From: Gnetum montanum
Taxonomy: Eukaryota > Streptophyta > Gnetopsida > Gnetales > Gnetaceae
Direction of reading: 5' to 3'
NCBI GenBank assembly: GCA_015680685.1
Contig: MNCI01012629.1
Span: 429,535 to 493,534, forward strand
Length of the DNA: 64,000 nucleotides
A program made the position numbers and the translations under genes. The notes below the pieces were generated by a model. It did no database searches, had not been told where the DNA came from, and saw only the letters and a list, made by a program, of their open reading frames with translations. Positions 33,205-44,399 of the stretch are shown here, one piece after another. Within the stretch, counting starts at the first letter, position 1. Each line of letters starts with the position of its first letter.

Positions 33205-34503
33205 ATGGAAACCAAGAATAACTTATCAACATTGTCTCTCAACGGACCACATGGATAAGTAACAAGGAAAATCAATCTAGAATCTTTGGATCTAGACCCA
33301 TCCACTTACACAAATTTAATAGCATCCACTCAAGAAATGTCAGAGTAGCCTAAAAACATGATGAGGAATCTAGATCTAGAGGCTGATAATATCACTAAAG
33401 ATCCTCTTACTGAAGTCTCTATTACCACTTCTAGTGATAAAACTAGAACATTAAAATTAAGTGCCTTACTAGACATACAACTCGCTAGTGATATCACTCA
33501 GGTTTTGAAAGACAACATAGAGATGTTTGCGTGGTTCTATACTGACATGCTAGGATTGGACCCTTGAATCATCCAACATAACATCATCCTTGATGAAAAA
33601 ATTAAATTGGTGAAACAAAAAGCATGAAAGGTTAGACCTAAGTTAGTGTTAGCAGTCTGTGATGAAATCACAAAGCTCTACCAAGCTGGTTTCATCTAGG
33701 CTATTGACTATTCTGACTAGATATCAAACATTGTTGTAGTCCCTAAGAAAAACGGTAGTATACACATATGCATTAACTTCCACGATCTCAACACAACAAC
33801 TATAAAGGATAACTTCCCGCTACCCAGCATCGATCAACTCATTGACACAACTGCTAGGCATGCATTGTTATCCTTTATGGATGGATTTTTGCAGTACAAC
33901 CAAATAAGAATCAATCCAGAGCATCAACTTAGAATAACCTTCATGAAACCTTGGGGTACATTTTGCTATACAATGATGCTGTTTGGCCTTAAGAATTCAG
34001 GTGCTACGTATCAATGAGCAATGACATACATATTTAGTGATTACATGCTTGATTTGCTCAATGATTATGTTGATGACATTGCAGTTAAATCTAAGAAAAC
34101 TGAACAACATGTGAAAGATTTGGACTTAGTGCTTAAACGTTATCTTAAACATGACCTTAGACTTAACCCGAAGAAGTGTGTCTTTGGTGTTAAAATAGGA
34201 AAAATGTTGAGCTTCATAGTCTTCAAAACAAGGATACAAGTAGACCCCAATAAGGTTAAAGCAATAACTAGTATGCAACGACCTAGGAACCTTACCAAAT
34301 TACGTGGTTTGCAAGGTAGACCGCAATTCATTAAATGATTTATCACAAAACTGATGAATAAGTTGAAACCCATGCAGCACTTGCTACAAAAGAATGTGCA
34401 CTTCCAATGGACTCAATAGTGCTAGGAAGCATTCGAAAACATAAAAATAGAGTTGGTTTAACTGCCAATAGTTCATCCCCCACAAAGTGATAAAACCATG
34501 TTT
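33205..34503 (+). pseudogene. pol fragment of element C: RT N-terminal extension and RT core
   Basis: Frame 1 from ATG 33,205, with several in-frame stops (for example 33,565 and near 34,336). The extension aligns with A and B: LDLEADNITKDPLTEVS against LDLEARDVTEDPLNEVS in A, then DMLGLDP. RT shows NFHDLN-like and LPSIDQL motifs and the catalytic LNDYVDDIAVKS near 34,060, then LNPKKCVFGVK. It is cut off at 34,503 before RNase H. Divergence from A and B is far greater than between A and B, so C is a distinct, older subfamily. Confidence 0.88.
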
Positions 34504-35325
34504 TGACCGGTGCACATCTTGTTAAAAAATACAATACAATTTCATTATTACCTTCCATTTATATTGTTTACTCTATTTACACTTTGTTTACAATATTGCG
34601 CTATTTATCCTTTGTTTACAATTCAGTCTCTCTTTATGCTATGTGCTCTATTTACATTTCATGTCATTGTTTGCATTCCATTTACATTCTGTTTACACCG
34701 TTTACGATAACCCTAGTGCTACCCATAGCTTACGCTTGGGGAAGTCCTTGGTTGATTTGCTGGCAAACCATCCAAGGCACTCTGCCTTTGTTTTTCCAAC
34801 CTACCCTCACATGAAGGCAGGGTCAGCTGTATCTCTTCGGAGATCTTTCGTTGTTCATTTTCCTCCAGCCTTACTCCAACGATTTCGGACAGTACAGGTT
34901 GTTTATGAGTACTTATGGTAATGTTTTGTATGCTACACTAAGTGTAGATATGCTAGCAACCACATAGAAAATATGTATATAATGATATTGGCTTGTGAGT
35001 CATGGTGTTAATAATTTATCTTAGGATTGTGTGGTCCATGTGTTGCTTGATGGTATATAGTGGATGTGATAGCATGGGCATGATAGTGGAGATGTATGTG
35101 GTATCATGTAACTAATGTATGATTGATTATGTTTGATAGTAATTATATCTATGATTATGTGATAGACATTTGTTTAGTTTAGTAGAGATTATGCTAGTGC
35201 TATGTGTGATATTGTATGTACATGTGTTACTTTGAACATGCACAAGATTGATAATTGATGGAAATTTCCTTGTACCCCATTCCTCTCCTTTAGTGTAGCA
35301 CTTGTTGACCATCTAGTAGGGAAAG
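34504..35325. other. Unassigned stretch between the two nests
   Basis: After the end of C homology there is a TTTAC-rich pyrimidine tract (34,540-34,700), then a more GC-balanced piece with a 92-codon plus frame (34,643-34,921; LGKSLVDLLANHPRHSAF). After that comes a GT-rich AT region. I recognise no family, splice pattern or repeat partner in the window. Confidence 0.4.
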
Positions 35326-35478
35326 TGTAACACCTTCCCACTTATTTTTATACTAAATTTATTTAGTTATAAGTGGAAGCCTCAAGGGTGTAGGTGAGCA
35401 TTGAGAGAGAGTAGAGGAGAGGAAAAATCTTCATGGATTTTTTGGTGTATATTTTCATGTACAATATTTTGGACTATT
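35326..35478 (+). repeat. LTR H, left piece (TGTAACACC end)
   Basis: TGTAACACCTTCCCAC is a common plant Gypsy LTR start. The proposed other end, GGATGTTACA, is at 57,617, so E would split this LTR. With E removed the LTR would be 477 bp. No matching target duplication is seen (GAAAG against TCTAC). Confidence 0.3.
35474..35478. repeat. Target-site duplication of element E, left copy (CTATT)
   Basis: CTATT against TTATT at 57,289-57,293, one C/T difference. Confidence 0.65.
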
Positions 35479-36395
35479 TGATGAGAAAATGGTATTACCT
35501 ATGCCAAACTATACAAATTAATAGTTCATATGATGATTTGGTTAAATTTTGTGGACTTAATTACCTAAGTGGCTGATATTCCTATGTAGTGAATTATGTA
35601 GTTTTGAGTCTTTATCTTCCCAATCCATACATATGTTAATCGATGCATATGGTTAAGTGTGGTTGAGGCATAAGATGTTTACTTTTACATTTTTTATTAT
35701 TTTCTTCTTCTTGGTAAATGATTTAGTGCATAAAAAATTAATATTTGAATCAACTAACTAATTAACTATGTTATCCACTAACTAGCCTCATGTAGAGTAT
35801 CTATTCCTAGTTTCCATACACATCTTGAATGTATATTAATGCTTTTAGGTTACCAAGTGTATACTACTCAACATACTAAGTATTGACTGTTGGGATCACC
35901 AAGCATTAATATATTTTTCTCAAAGTAGTCATACTCACATTAATTGTAAATGATAATATTAATTTGTTAATAACAAGAAAGTAAATTATTGAAAAGTATA
36001 TGTATGCTAGTCCAAGTGCTGTAATGGATAAAAGAAATCTCAATTCTATTTCTGTTCATGCAAATATGTCCAAGCATAGATGCACTTGAATAAAATGTCG
36101 TATAATCCCTTGAATCCACATTACAAGCACTTATGAAAAAAAATATTCTAACTTTTATGGGAAGAAACTACAAGAGTTTGGCTAAGCTATGACTGACATT
36201 ATTAACAAAGAACTCTTTCATAAATGTGAGGGGTATGTCATAAATGTGAGGAAATGTCATAAATATGAGGAAATTATTTCATTAGCATTGACATACCTAT
36301 GTCAACACATCATAGGATACATCAATGGGAATACATCCATGGGGTTAGGTCAATAGGTTTGCATTGATGTAGGCTATCTTATTAATGCTTCATCA
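35479..36395 (-). repeat. 3' LTR of element E (left)
   Basis: Plus-strand ends TGATGAG...CTTCATCA. Blocks shared with the right copy include CTAAGTGGCTGATATTCCTA and GTGGTTGAGGCATAAGATG. Short tandem repeats of TCATAAATGTGAGG lie at 36,218-36,268. Confidence 0.85.
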
Positions 36396-36483
36396 TACCC
36401 CTACAATTGACTAAAAACTTATCCTTGAGTGAACAAAATTAAGATTGAGTTTCTTACAAAATTTGGGGAAGTATGGAACTCTA

Positions 36484-36543
36484 TTGACTAATTAAATAAC
36501 TAATTGAGACTAACTAAATAACTAATTGAGACTAACTAAATAT
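36484..36543. repeat. Tandem repeat AATAACTAATTGAGACTAAC
   Basis: Two to three copies of a roughly 26-bp unit just inside the 3' LTR of E. Confidence 0.8.
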
Positions 36544-36639
36544 GAGTGCCATATTTTATGAATTACAAGAATGGGTGAAATTTACAAAAATAGTTATACA
36601 CTTAGACAAAATTAACAAGTGCTTGTTGAATGAATGAAG

Positions 36640-39470
36640 GCATGATGAAGTCTAACATAGTGCCTGGAGGTGGAGGGTTTTGTGGCTTTGATGGTCCTTC
36701 ATTGTGTCTTAGTGCTATTGATGGTTGAGGATGCCTTACTGCTACCACTAGAAGTGTAAAGACATCTAGGAGTGCCTTCACTTTCTTTTCCTTGCTCCAT
36801 GGATCATAGATAGTCTAGGCTACTTTGCCTAGATTAGCCAATGTAGGGATATCCCATGGGCATGGCATTGAAGAAAAAACCTCCTTCATATTATTGAACC
36901 AAGATACAAATGTTTTATGTTCAACATTGAACATCTTAACAAGGTGCTACAACTCTTGATAGTTATTCACCCTTCTTGCTAGATTCTTAGTAACAATTTG
37001 TTGATTAATGAACTTACTTCTAAGAACTTCAAGCTCCACATTAGCTATCTCCAAATTTTTTTTGTATCTTTCTAGAGCTTGAATTCTACCTCATAGTGGT
37101 AACAAGAGTTGGTGACCTGCATCTCCAACTTGCTTCTTAACCTCCATGCTATTAGCATTGCTAGGTTCACATATTCAATGTTGGAGAGCTATATGTATTT
37201 GATCATCTCTTTGATCTATAAATTATTTAGGTGGATTTTTGCTTAATTTTATTTGTTTAGTCCATAAAAGATGAGCTACAACATATCACCTCTTTACTAG
37301 AGTTGCTGGATGATCTTGTTCACCTTCACCTTGGACAATTTTATCTCCTTTTCTTTATCCTCATTAAGTAGTCAAACCTAATCCCTATAGTGATTCTTAA
37401 CTTTCTCAAATTGTAGAGCCTCATTCTTTTAGATGATTATCTCAATTTTAGTCCTTAGGCAAAGTACACAAACCTCCTCTATTGCGATATTCCATTTTTA
37501 GCTACTAAGCTTCTTAAATCCAAGTTTATCTTAAAACTTTGCTCTTGCTAGTGGTGGATGTATTTGACTACTTGGTCCTTATATTTATTAGCATTTTGTA
37601 TGTGATGTTTGTCTTAGGGTGAGGACCAATTTGTCTTTGGAAACTTGTGATAGGTTCTATCAGTGTTGTTTACTATGCCCTCTAACATATATGTGTCAAA
37701 GACTGTCATATCCTTCACATTCTCGATCTTCTAATATTTTTGTTGAAGCTATTGGAAAGCTTCATCCCATATTAACTTAGGTTAGAGAATGGTAGGATCT
37801 AAGAGATGGGCTCATAGTTCTGCAACTTTAGCAACCAACCATTGCTTATTCATAGTGGCTTCCTCAAGTTATGCATTCGAAACCAACAACTTGCTCCTTT
37901 TCTCTAACATGTGCGATTGGTTTGTAGTGATATCTTATAGAAAATCAAAGATCTTTGAAAGTGGTTATTTGGATCTTACTAGCCTCTCCAATAGTTCTTC
38001 ATGTTGTGCAACACTCATCTAACCACTCCTTACTCATGTTTATGCATAGATATCTACCTTGGTAGCTATATCTAATATGGATGCAATTGAAGCATTAAGG
38101 GATTCTACAACTTTGTTAGCCATCACCTCCATTGCTATCTCTTAGTGATTGTGTGAAATTACTAGGAATATTTCTCCTTATTCCTCCAACATAATAGAGA
38201 AGGTTGTTATATTTCTTGAAATTCTTAAAACTACTTGTTTGAGAATGAATATAGTGACCTTTCTCACTTGGATTAGGTCTTATGGATGCTTGGTTTCATT
38301 GCTCAAAGAATATTGGTGTCATCTCACTATCTAGCTACTTGATGATCCTTGTGACCTCATTCAAGTAGCTCATGGCTAGATGATATATATATATGATTTC
38401 ACACCACCTCTAGGTCCTTGTTGTTGCAACTATTGTTCTTGAAGTTTTCTTAATCGCTCAATAACTATAAGCACCTCTACTATGATTTCTAGGGCTTCAG
38501 GTGATGATGGTGATCATTGTTCCTCTTCCTAAAGCTTTACCATAATCTTATCCTTCATCATCTTCTTCCACGATGAGTTAGGAGTATAACGGATCACATC
38601 ATTAGTGTAGCAGGCTATCCATTCCATTTTACATAAGTTTTTGATCAAGCTTGGAAAGGGGTATATCTTCTTATCCTTTTCATTTTCCCTGAAATGTTTT
38701 TTGATTTCAAGGAAGATGAGGTAGTGTGGGTTGATAGAAAACATTTTTCTTAGAGCCACACATGCCCTAAAGGAGAAGATTGTCACCTTACTTGGCCTCA
38801 TCATTGGGTTCATGTGATAGATCATGATCTTAAATTAAGCTCATTCTACCTTTGTCATGGCATTGTACTCCTTACGGTCCACTTCACTATATCATTGAAC
38901 CCATTATTTCTTCACTTCAGAGTCCACCTACATGGAAATATTTGTAATGTTTGTCATAGTATCAAAAAATTGAGGGCTTTCTTCAATCAAATAAGAGATG
39001 ATGATGTCTTTGATCTTTACTAGTGCATCTCCTTGTTAGTTGTTTCAACATAGGAAAGTTTTTCCCATGTACTATTATTCACTACTGGAGAGAATGGGTT
39101 ATACCTCTACAACTACGTTTGGACCTCCTTGGGTGTTAACTTTGAGAAGGGTATAAAGTTCAACTTTTGCAAGATAGAATTTTAGGCCTTCTTGGTTTTG
39201 ATCTTCTCTAGATATGCTTTCGTGAGTGTGACCTCTAAGTTAGGTTTTGTGTTACAGCTTTGTCCTACTTGGATTGGCCTATTTCTACAGTAGGAATATA
39301 CCTAATAGACTCCAATTCTAGTTTTTCCTAAGAGATCCATTAGCATGTGTAATGTCTGCTACTTGCTCCTAGGATTATTACAGCTATTGTTATTGTTGGT
39401 CCCTTTTATGTTTAGGTTTCTTCTCCCTAGGCCATGATGTTCCTCTTGCTTGTGATCCTCTTTTGGGCAT
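36640..39470 (-). pseudogene. Extra ORF of element E, between pol and the 3' LTR
   Basis: Minus strand, starting at ATG 39,470 with MPKRGSQARGTSWPREKK, a basic start. Decayed by many stops and shifts. The best open piece is 38,825-38,529 (98 codons), with RACVALRKMFSINPHYLIF and YPFPSLIKNLCKMEW, a pattern like plant transposon-associated proteins. The C-terminal part is charged and repetitive (coiled-coil-like words). D has the flanking sequence (42,539-42,955) but lacks the ORF. In Athila elements an envelope-like ORF occupies this position. That is the simplest reading, but I see no clear membrane segment. Confidence 0.45.
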
Positions 39471-39479
39471 CATATGTGA

Positions 39480-41399
39480 TCATAAATATAACCCATGATT
39501 AGTTCTTTAGTTCATAAGCTTTGTTCCTTTAAATACCTTCATGTATTAGATCAGTTTATGTTAATTCTTTAAGTATTAAAAGTTTATCATCAAGTTCTTA
39601 TTTTATGATTGTAGGCTAGCTGTATTATTTTATTCCTAACTAATAAAGTTTTTTTGTTAGTCTTAACTCTTTATTATTATTATTTTAATATCATTTTAAT
39701 AGTTTATCCATGAGGATTTATAAAAATTTCAAAAACCATTCTGTAGAAAACCTAAGTTTTGTATCCTCTATGATGTAAAGCATATCTTCGGTAGCTTGAG
39801 GATCAAAAAATAGGAAAAATTGGATAAGCGATTTTGAAGTTATAATGCTTAGAAGGTTCTTGGGCTTTGAAAAATAGGAAAAACTCCTCTAGTGAGGCTT
39901 TTTATCTTACATCGATAGGGATGCATCAATAAGAATGCATTGATGTAGCTATTCTTAACTATATTTTTACTTATAAGTAAATGATTTTTAAGATGAAATA
40001 AGAGCCAAATAAAAGCCAAAAAGAAGTAGAATGATGGTAATAACATGAAAGATGATATGTTTGGCCAAATGTAAGCAATTAGAGTGGATTGGATGAGTTC
40101 CTTGAGGAAGTTCTAATGCTAAATAAACAAACATTAGATGCTGTAAAGCTATTGAGATGATTGATCATGAATGTCATCCATCATTATAGAGTTTTACTTA
40201 AGATAGACCAAGGAATGCAAGTGGATACTTCCCAAAGAAGGAAAATGCCTGTTATTCCCTTGCATACCTTCATCACAAGGAGTATATGGATAGTAAAGAT
40301 GATAAATGATTGAGTTAAGTTAAATCCCATACCCCTTGAAGGAACTGTCCTAAGGTTATGCTATCTAGAAAACAAACATATCAATTCACCATGGTATGAG
40401 ATAGTGAGGTGATACAAAATGGAGTAAATGATATAGATAGAATTATGGATAGATAGTTTGTGTCTTGGTCACATAAGATTCTTGGTGAAAATTATGATTA
40501 GATGATTTGATACTAGTTTGTTCCAAGTCTAGACTAGGTCCATTCTATTTATAGTAATCTCAAATTGATATATTCCTCCTCTTCAATGATAAAAAAGTTC
40601 ATGAGAACCCCAAAGGATAATCATCACTCTAAGAGAAGAAGGAAGTAGATAGGGCCTTAGTTAGAGGGGTTCTTCAAGCATGGGTAACATGCCTTTTCAA
40701 TTCCATAACCAGTGCTTGTAATCCATGATTAAGTCTAAGTAATGTGCTTTGAATTTCCATTATTGTTTTTTTTCATGGGAACCACACCATGTAAAGACAT
40801 GATTCCTTTTATGATGAATAATAGGAGTAATGATATACTAGTGGAGTATTATAGAACTTTTAGAACAAAGTTGAGAAAAAACATTTGAAATCCCCTTGAG
40901 GTCACATCCTTTTGAATTTTCCTTGGTTCTTTCCTAGTTCATTGGGTAACAAGATCATTAGTTACTTTTAGTTATAATGTGAATGAACCTTCATGCTCCC
41001 AGGATATTGATTTCTTGCCAAACAAATGGAATGGATGGATGTCGTGAACTCACTCCCTAATACCACCATAAAATTAACATATTATTAGTAAATAAAATAA
41101 TCTAAAGATGAAGTTTGGCCTTTTGGTGAATCAATCATAACATTGATAGCTATTAAATAAATTTCCAAAATTATTGCAATAGTAATAAATAAAATCAAAT
41201 ATTTCCAACAAGATTGGATGAAATTAATAGAGGAAAAAAAGAAAATATATAGAATAATTAATAAAATATTATAGAAAATGAAAAGCATATGAAAAAATTG
41301 CAAAAAAAAAAAAGATGAGAAATTGGTTAGCCTCATCAAGATGTTAGGATGGATGGTAATCTTCCCTATCACTAAGTGAAGAGGAGATTTGAAAAATAG
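39480..41399 (-). other. 3' untranslated region of E downstream of integrase
   Basis: Non-coding. The block GGCCTTAGTTAGAGGGG ... GGTAACATG ... CCCCTTGAGGTCACA at 40,650-40,910 recurs at 43,676-43,930 in D and 63,228-63,480 in G, tying the three elements to one family. Confidence 0.65.
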
Positions 41400-41707
41400 A
41401 GCATGAGTGTTATTATGTAGATGCATTAGTGTTATTGGTTACATAGGGTTCTAGGAATGACTTAGGTTGTTGTATCTTGACTAACATATGTTTTTGAGGG
41501 CTAGATAGGTGGTAAATTATCATGGCCCAAGAAGAAAAAAGTGAATGAATGATGTAAGGTTCTTCACATAATGTTTGAAACTTAGTGTATTGTGGCACAT
41601 GCATGAGATTCTAATAAAGAACCTTGTCGCTAGGTTGGAATGTAACTTATTATATCCATGCATCATGATGTTATTTTTTGTGTGCCTTGTGCACTTTATT
41701 CATCATG
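41400..41707 (-). pseudogene. Integrase C-terminal remnant of E, left of D
   Basis: Matches the end of D integrase (44,400-44,640), for example the stretch with CTAATAAAGAACCTTGTCGC against CCAATAAAGAAACTTATCTC. It continues at 50,396 on the other side of D. Confidence 0.6.
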
Positions 41708-41712
41708 AGGGA
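41708..41712. repeat. Target-site duplication of element D, left copy (AGGGA)
   Basis: AGGGA against AGGGC at 50,391-50,395, one mismatch. Confidence 0.7.
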
Positions 41713-42538
41713 TAATGAGTGGTGAGGTACCCCTATGCCCAACCATACAAATCACAAGTGTTCGTATGCAATCTGGCCAAATTTTGTAGACCTTAAGTTC
41801 TAAGTACACTAGATCTCGAATGTGAAATCTGATCATGATAATCATTGTCTTCTCAACTATACTTGTGTTAATTATATGATTAAGTATAATTGAGGAACAT
41901 GATTTTTATTATTTTATATTTTATTTATCTATGATTAGGAACATGCTGACATGTAATTTATAATCAATTTAACTTAATCTAATTGCTAATCAATAGCTAA
42001 CTATCCTAACATAAGTATTTGATCCCACTTCTTGTGCACATTTTGAATGTGTATAATGTTGCTAGGTTACCAAACATTAAGCATTTTTTGGGTTACCAAG
42101 ATTCATATGCATGCTCAAAGTGGTCATACTCATGTGCTTAATTAATTAACTATTATTTAATCCATTTAGCTTACTTTTAGCTTAATTACTTAGAAGCATT
42201 AATGGAAATTTCATGAAACATTAAATGCATAAATAAAATATTTAAATTAGCCAAGGTGTTGCAAGGTTTGATTAGAAAGCTTGTCTTTATTTTTGCACAC
42301 ACTACTATGCTTAGGTACAACCATGCTCAAATAAAGGTTTGTACACTCAATGACTCCTACTACAGGCACTTTGGAAAATATTCTAACTTTGGAGAAAATA
42401 AACTACAATAGCTTTGCTATGCTATGAAAAAAACTATATGGAAGCCATGTGTTCAAGCACCATTGCATCTTGGGGATTGATATCAGGTATGGAATATCAA
42501 TGCTTTGATATCAAATCTAGTTAAAATGTAACTCATCA
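41713..42538 (-). repeat. 3' LTR of element D (left)
   Basis: 826 bp; plus-strand ends TAATGAGTGG (TGATGAGTGG in the right copy) and ...AACTCATCA. It shares GGTGAGGTACC, GCCCAACCATA and GTCTTCTCAACTATACTTGT with the right LTR. Confidence 0.9.
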
Positions 42539-44399
42539 TACCTGCATGACTAAATGAAAACTCATCCTTGAGTGAACAAAAGGAGGAACAAGTTCCTTAC
42601 AAAATATTTGGAAGGTATGGGATTATTATTTGACATGCAAACTTGACTCAGATGGAACAGACAAATTCTAAGTGCCCGAGTATATAAATCTACAATCATT
42701 TACAAAATTGGGTGTTCATGATAGGAGAAGTGAACACCTTGGATAAAATGGACATCCAACTCCTTTGGTAGTAGAAGAGTGAGGAAGAAGATTCAACAAT
42801 CATAAAGGATCCTTATCACATGGTGTTGCTACTTATCCTTTGGTGAAGACAATCTCACTTTTAGTCCACACTTTCCACTACAATCACAAAAAAAATCATA
42901 GATTAGTGCAAAATTCCTAATGTATATCTTTTAAATACCTTGTCTCATTAGTAGTTACACTTGGCTAGGTTGTGATTATGGTGGATTGATTCTTTTAATA
43001 GTGTTAATAGGATGAAATGGATAAGTGGTCCATTGTTAAATTCTGAAAATTCCAACATGATGAAATTCTTGAAGAGGATTTAAGAATTCACAATAATAAA
43101 AAGCGGACTTCACTAAAAAACGTTGTGAAGATGCGCATAATTGGATGTCATTGATGGGGCACACAAAAGGATTTGATTGTGAGAATTTCTACGGATAAAG
43201 AACATAACTAGTCCAACCGAAAGGTATGCAAGTGGGTCCTCCCCAAAGTAGGTGCAGGCCATTTATTGCCCTTGCAAAACCTCAAATTGAGGAGTTCATG
43301 GATCCCATGGATGATTAATGGTTACAAAAAGTTAAGGACAAAAAACTAGAAGACGCTACCTAAGAAGTTTAACATATCAAACCAAGACATTGAATAAGAA
43401 CATGAAATCGATAATGAGGTGAAACATGGAAAGCACAGATGGATGAGAGAGAGTGAAATGGAGTTCTTGATTAAGGTCACATGAAGTTCCTTGTGAGTTT
43501 TGTAGTTAAATGAATTGATACAATCCATCTTTAGTTTAGACCAAAACCAGCCACATTTAGTGACTTTGCATTGTCATTCTAGAACCAGTCCACCTTCCTA
43601 AGACACAAGAGTGCTCCCATAGAACAACCACCATTCCTTATTAAAGAAGAAAAGAGAAGTAGGAAGTGAGGAAGGGCCTTAGTTAGAGGGGAAGTTCAGG
43701 CATGGGTAACATGTCTTTGTAGTACCATAACTAGTGCTTGTAGCCTATTTATTTTTTCTAAGGATTGTGCTTTGAATTCCCATCATTTTTTTGGAATGGG
43801 AACTACACCATGCAAAGGCCTATTCAACTTCCTATTATTGGTCAACATGGAATGGTAAGAAATCCATGAAAACACACATGCACCCAATTAAGTAGAAAGG
43901 CACAAAGACTACAAAATCCCCTTGAAGTCACACCTTTTTTAAACCTTTAAATCCTTTCCAAATTTGAAAACTACCAAAGTCATAAGTTCTTTATGGTTAT
44001 ATTAATGAAAAAGAGATCTCACACTTCCAGAACAAGGAAAACCATAGAGTTTGTGGATGGGTGGATGTTATGTACTCACTACTTGTTTCATGAAAAAGAA
44101 ACCATGTCCTAGTCATTAGTAATAAAATTCAAAGCTAGAATTTAGACACCAACAATCAAATAACTAGATAAAACATGCACAGATTAATCAAACCACACTA
44201 TACTTAGTTGGAAATAAGGCATGTTATTATTATGAAACACAATAATAAAATCACATGAAAAATAAAGAAAAATATATAACAAATTGTAAAATATTTAAGA
44301 AAAATAAAACATACTAATGATGTTGTAAAATAAAAATTTTGAANGATGAGGTGTTTGTTGCATTAACTAGCTTAGGCTCATGGATTGGTTTGACTAGCT
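42539..44399 (-). other. 3' untranslated region of D
   Basis: About 1.9 kb with no gene. It holds the GGCCTTAGTTAGAGGGG block at 43,676 and the flanks of the ORF that E has and D lacks. An N occurs at 44,344. Confidence 0.6.

Larger units (their letters stand above)
32991..34503 (+). mobile_element. Element C, right fragment (RT region)
   Basis: Continuation of C after B, starting with the right TATAC copy (32,991-32,995). Homology to A and B ends abruptly near 34,503, within the RT-RNase H connection. Confidence 0.85.

Noticed and set aside
34643-34921. 92-codon plus frame as a host gene exon
   Set aside because: No recognisable domain, no splice context, no second copy in the window; left as unassigned.
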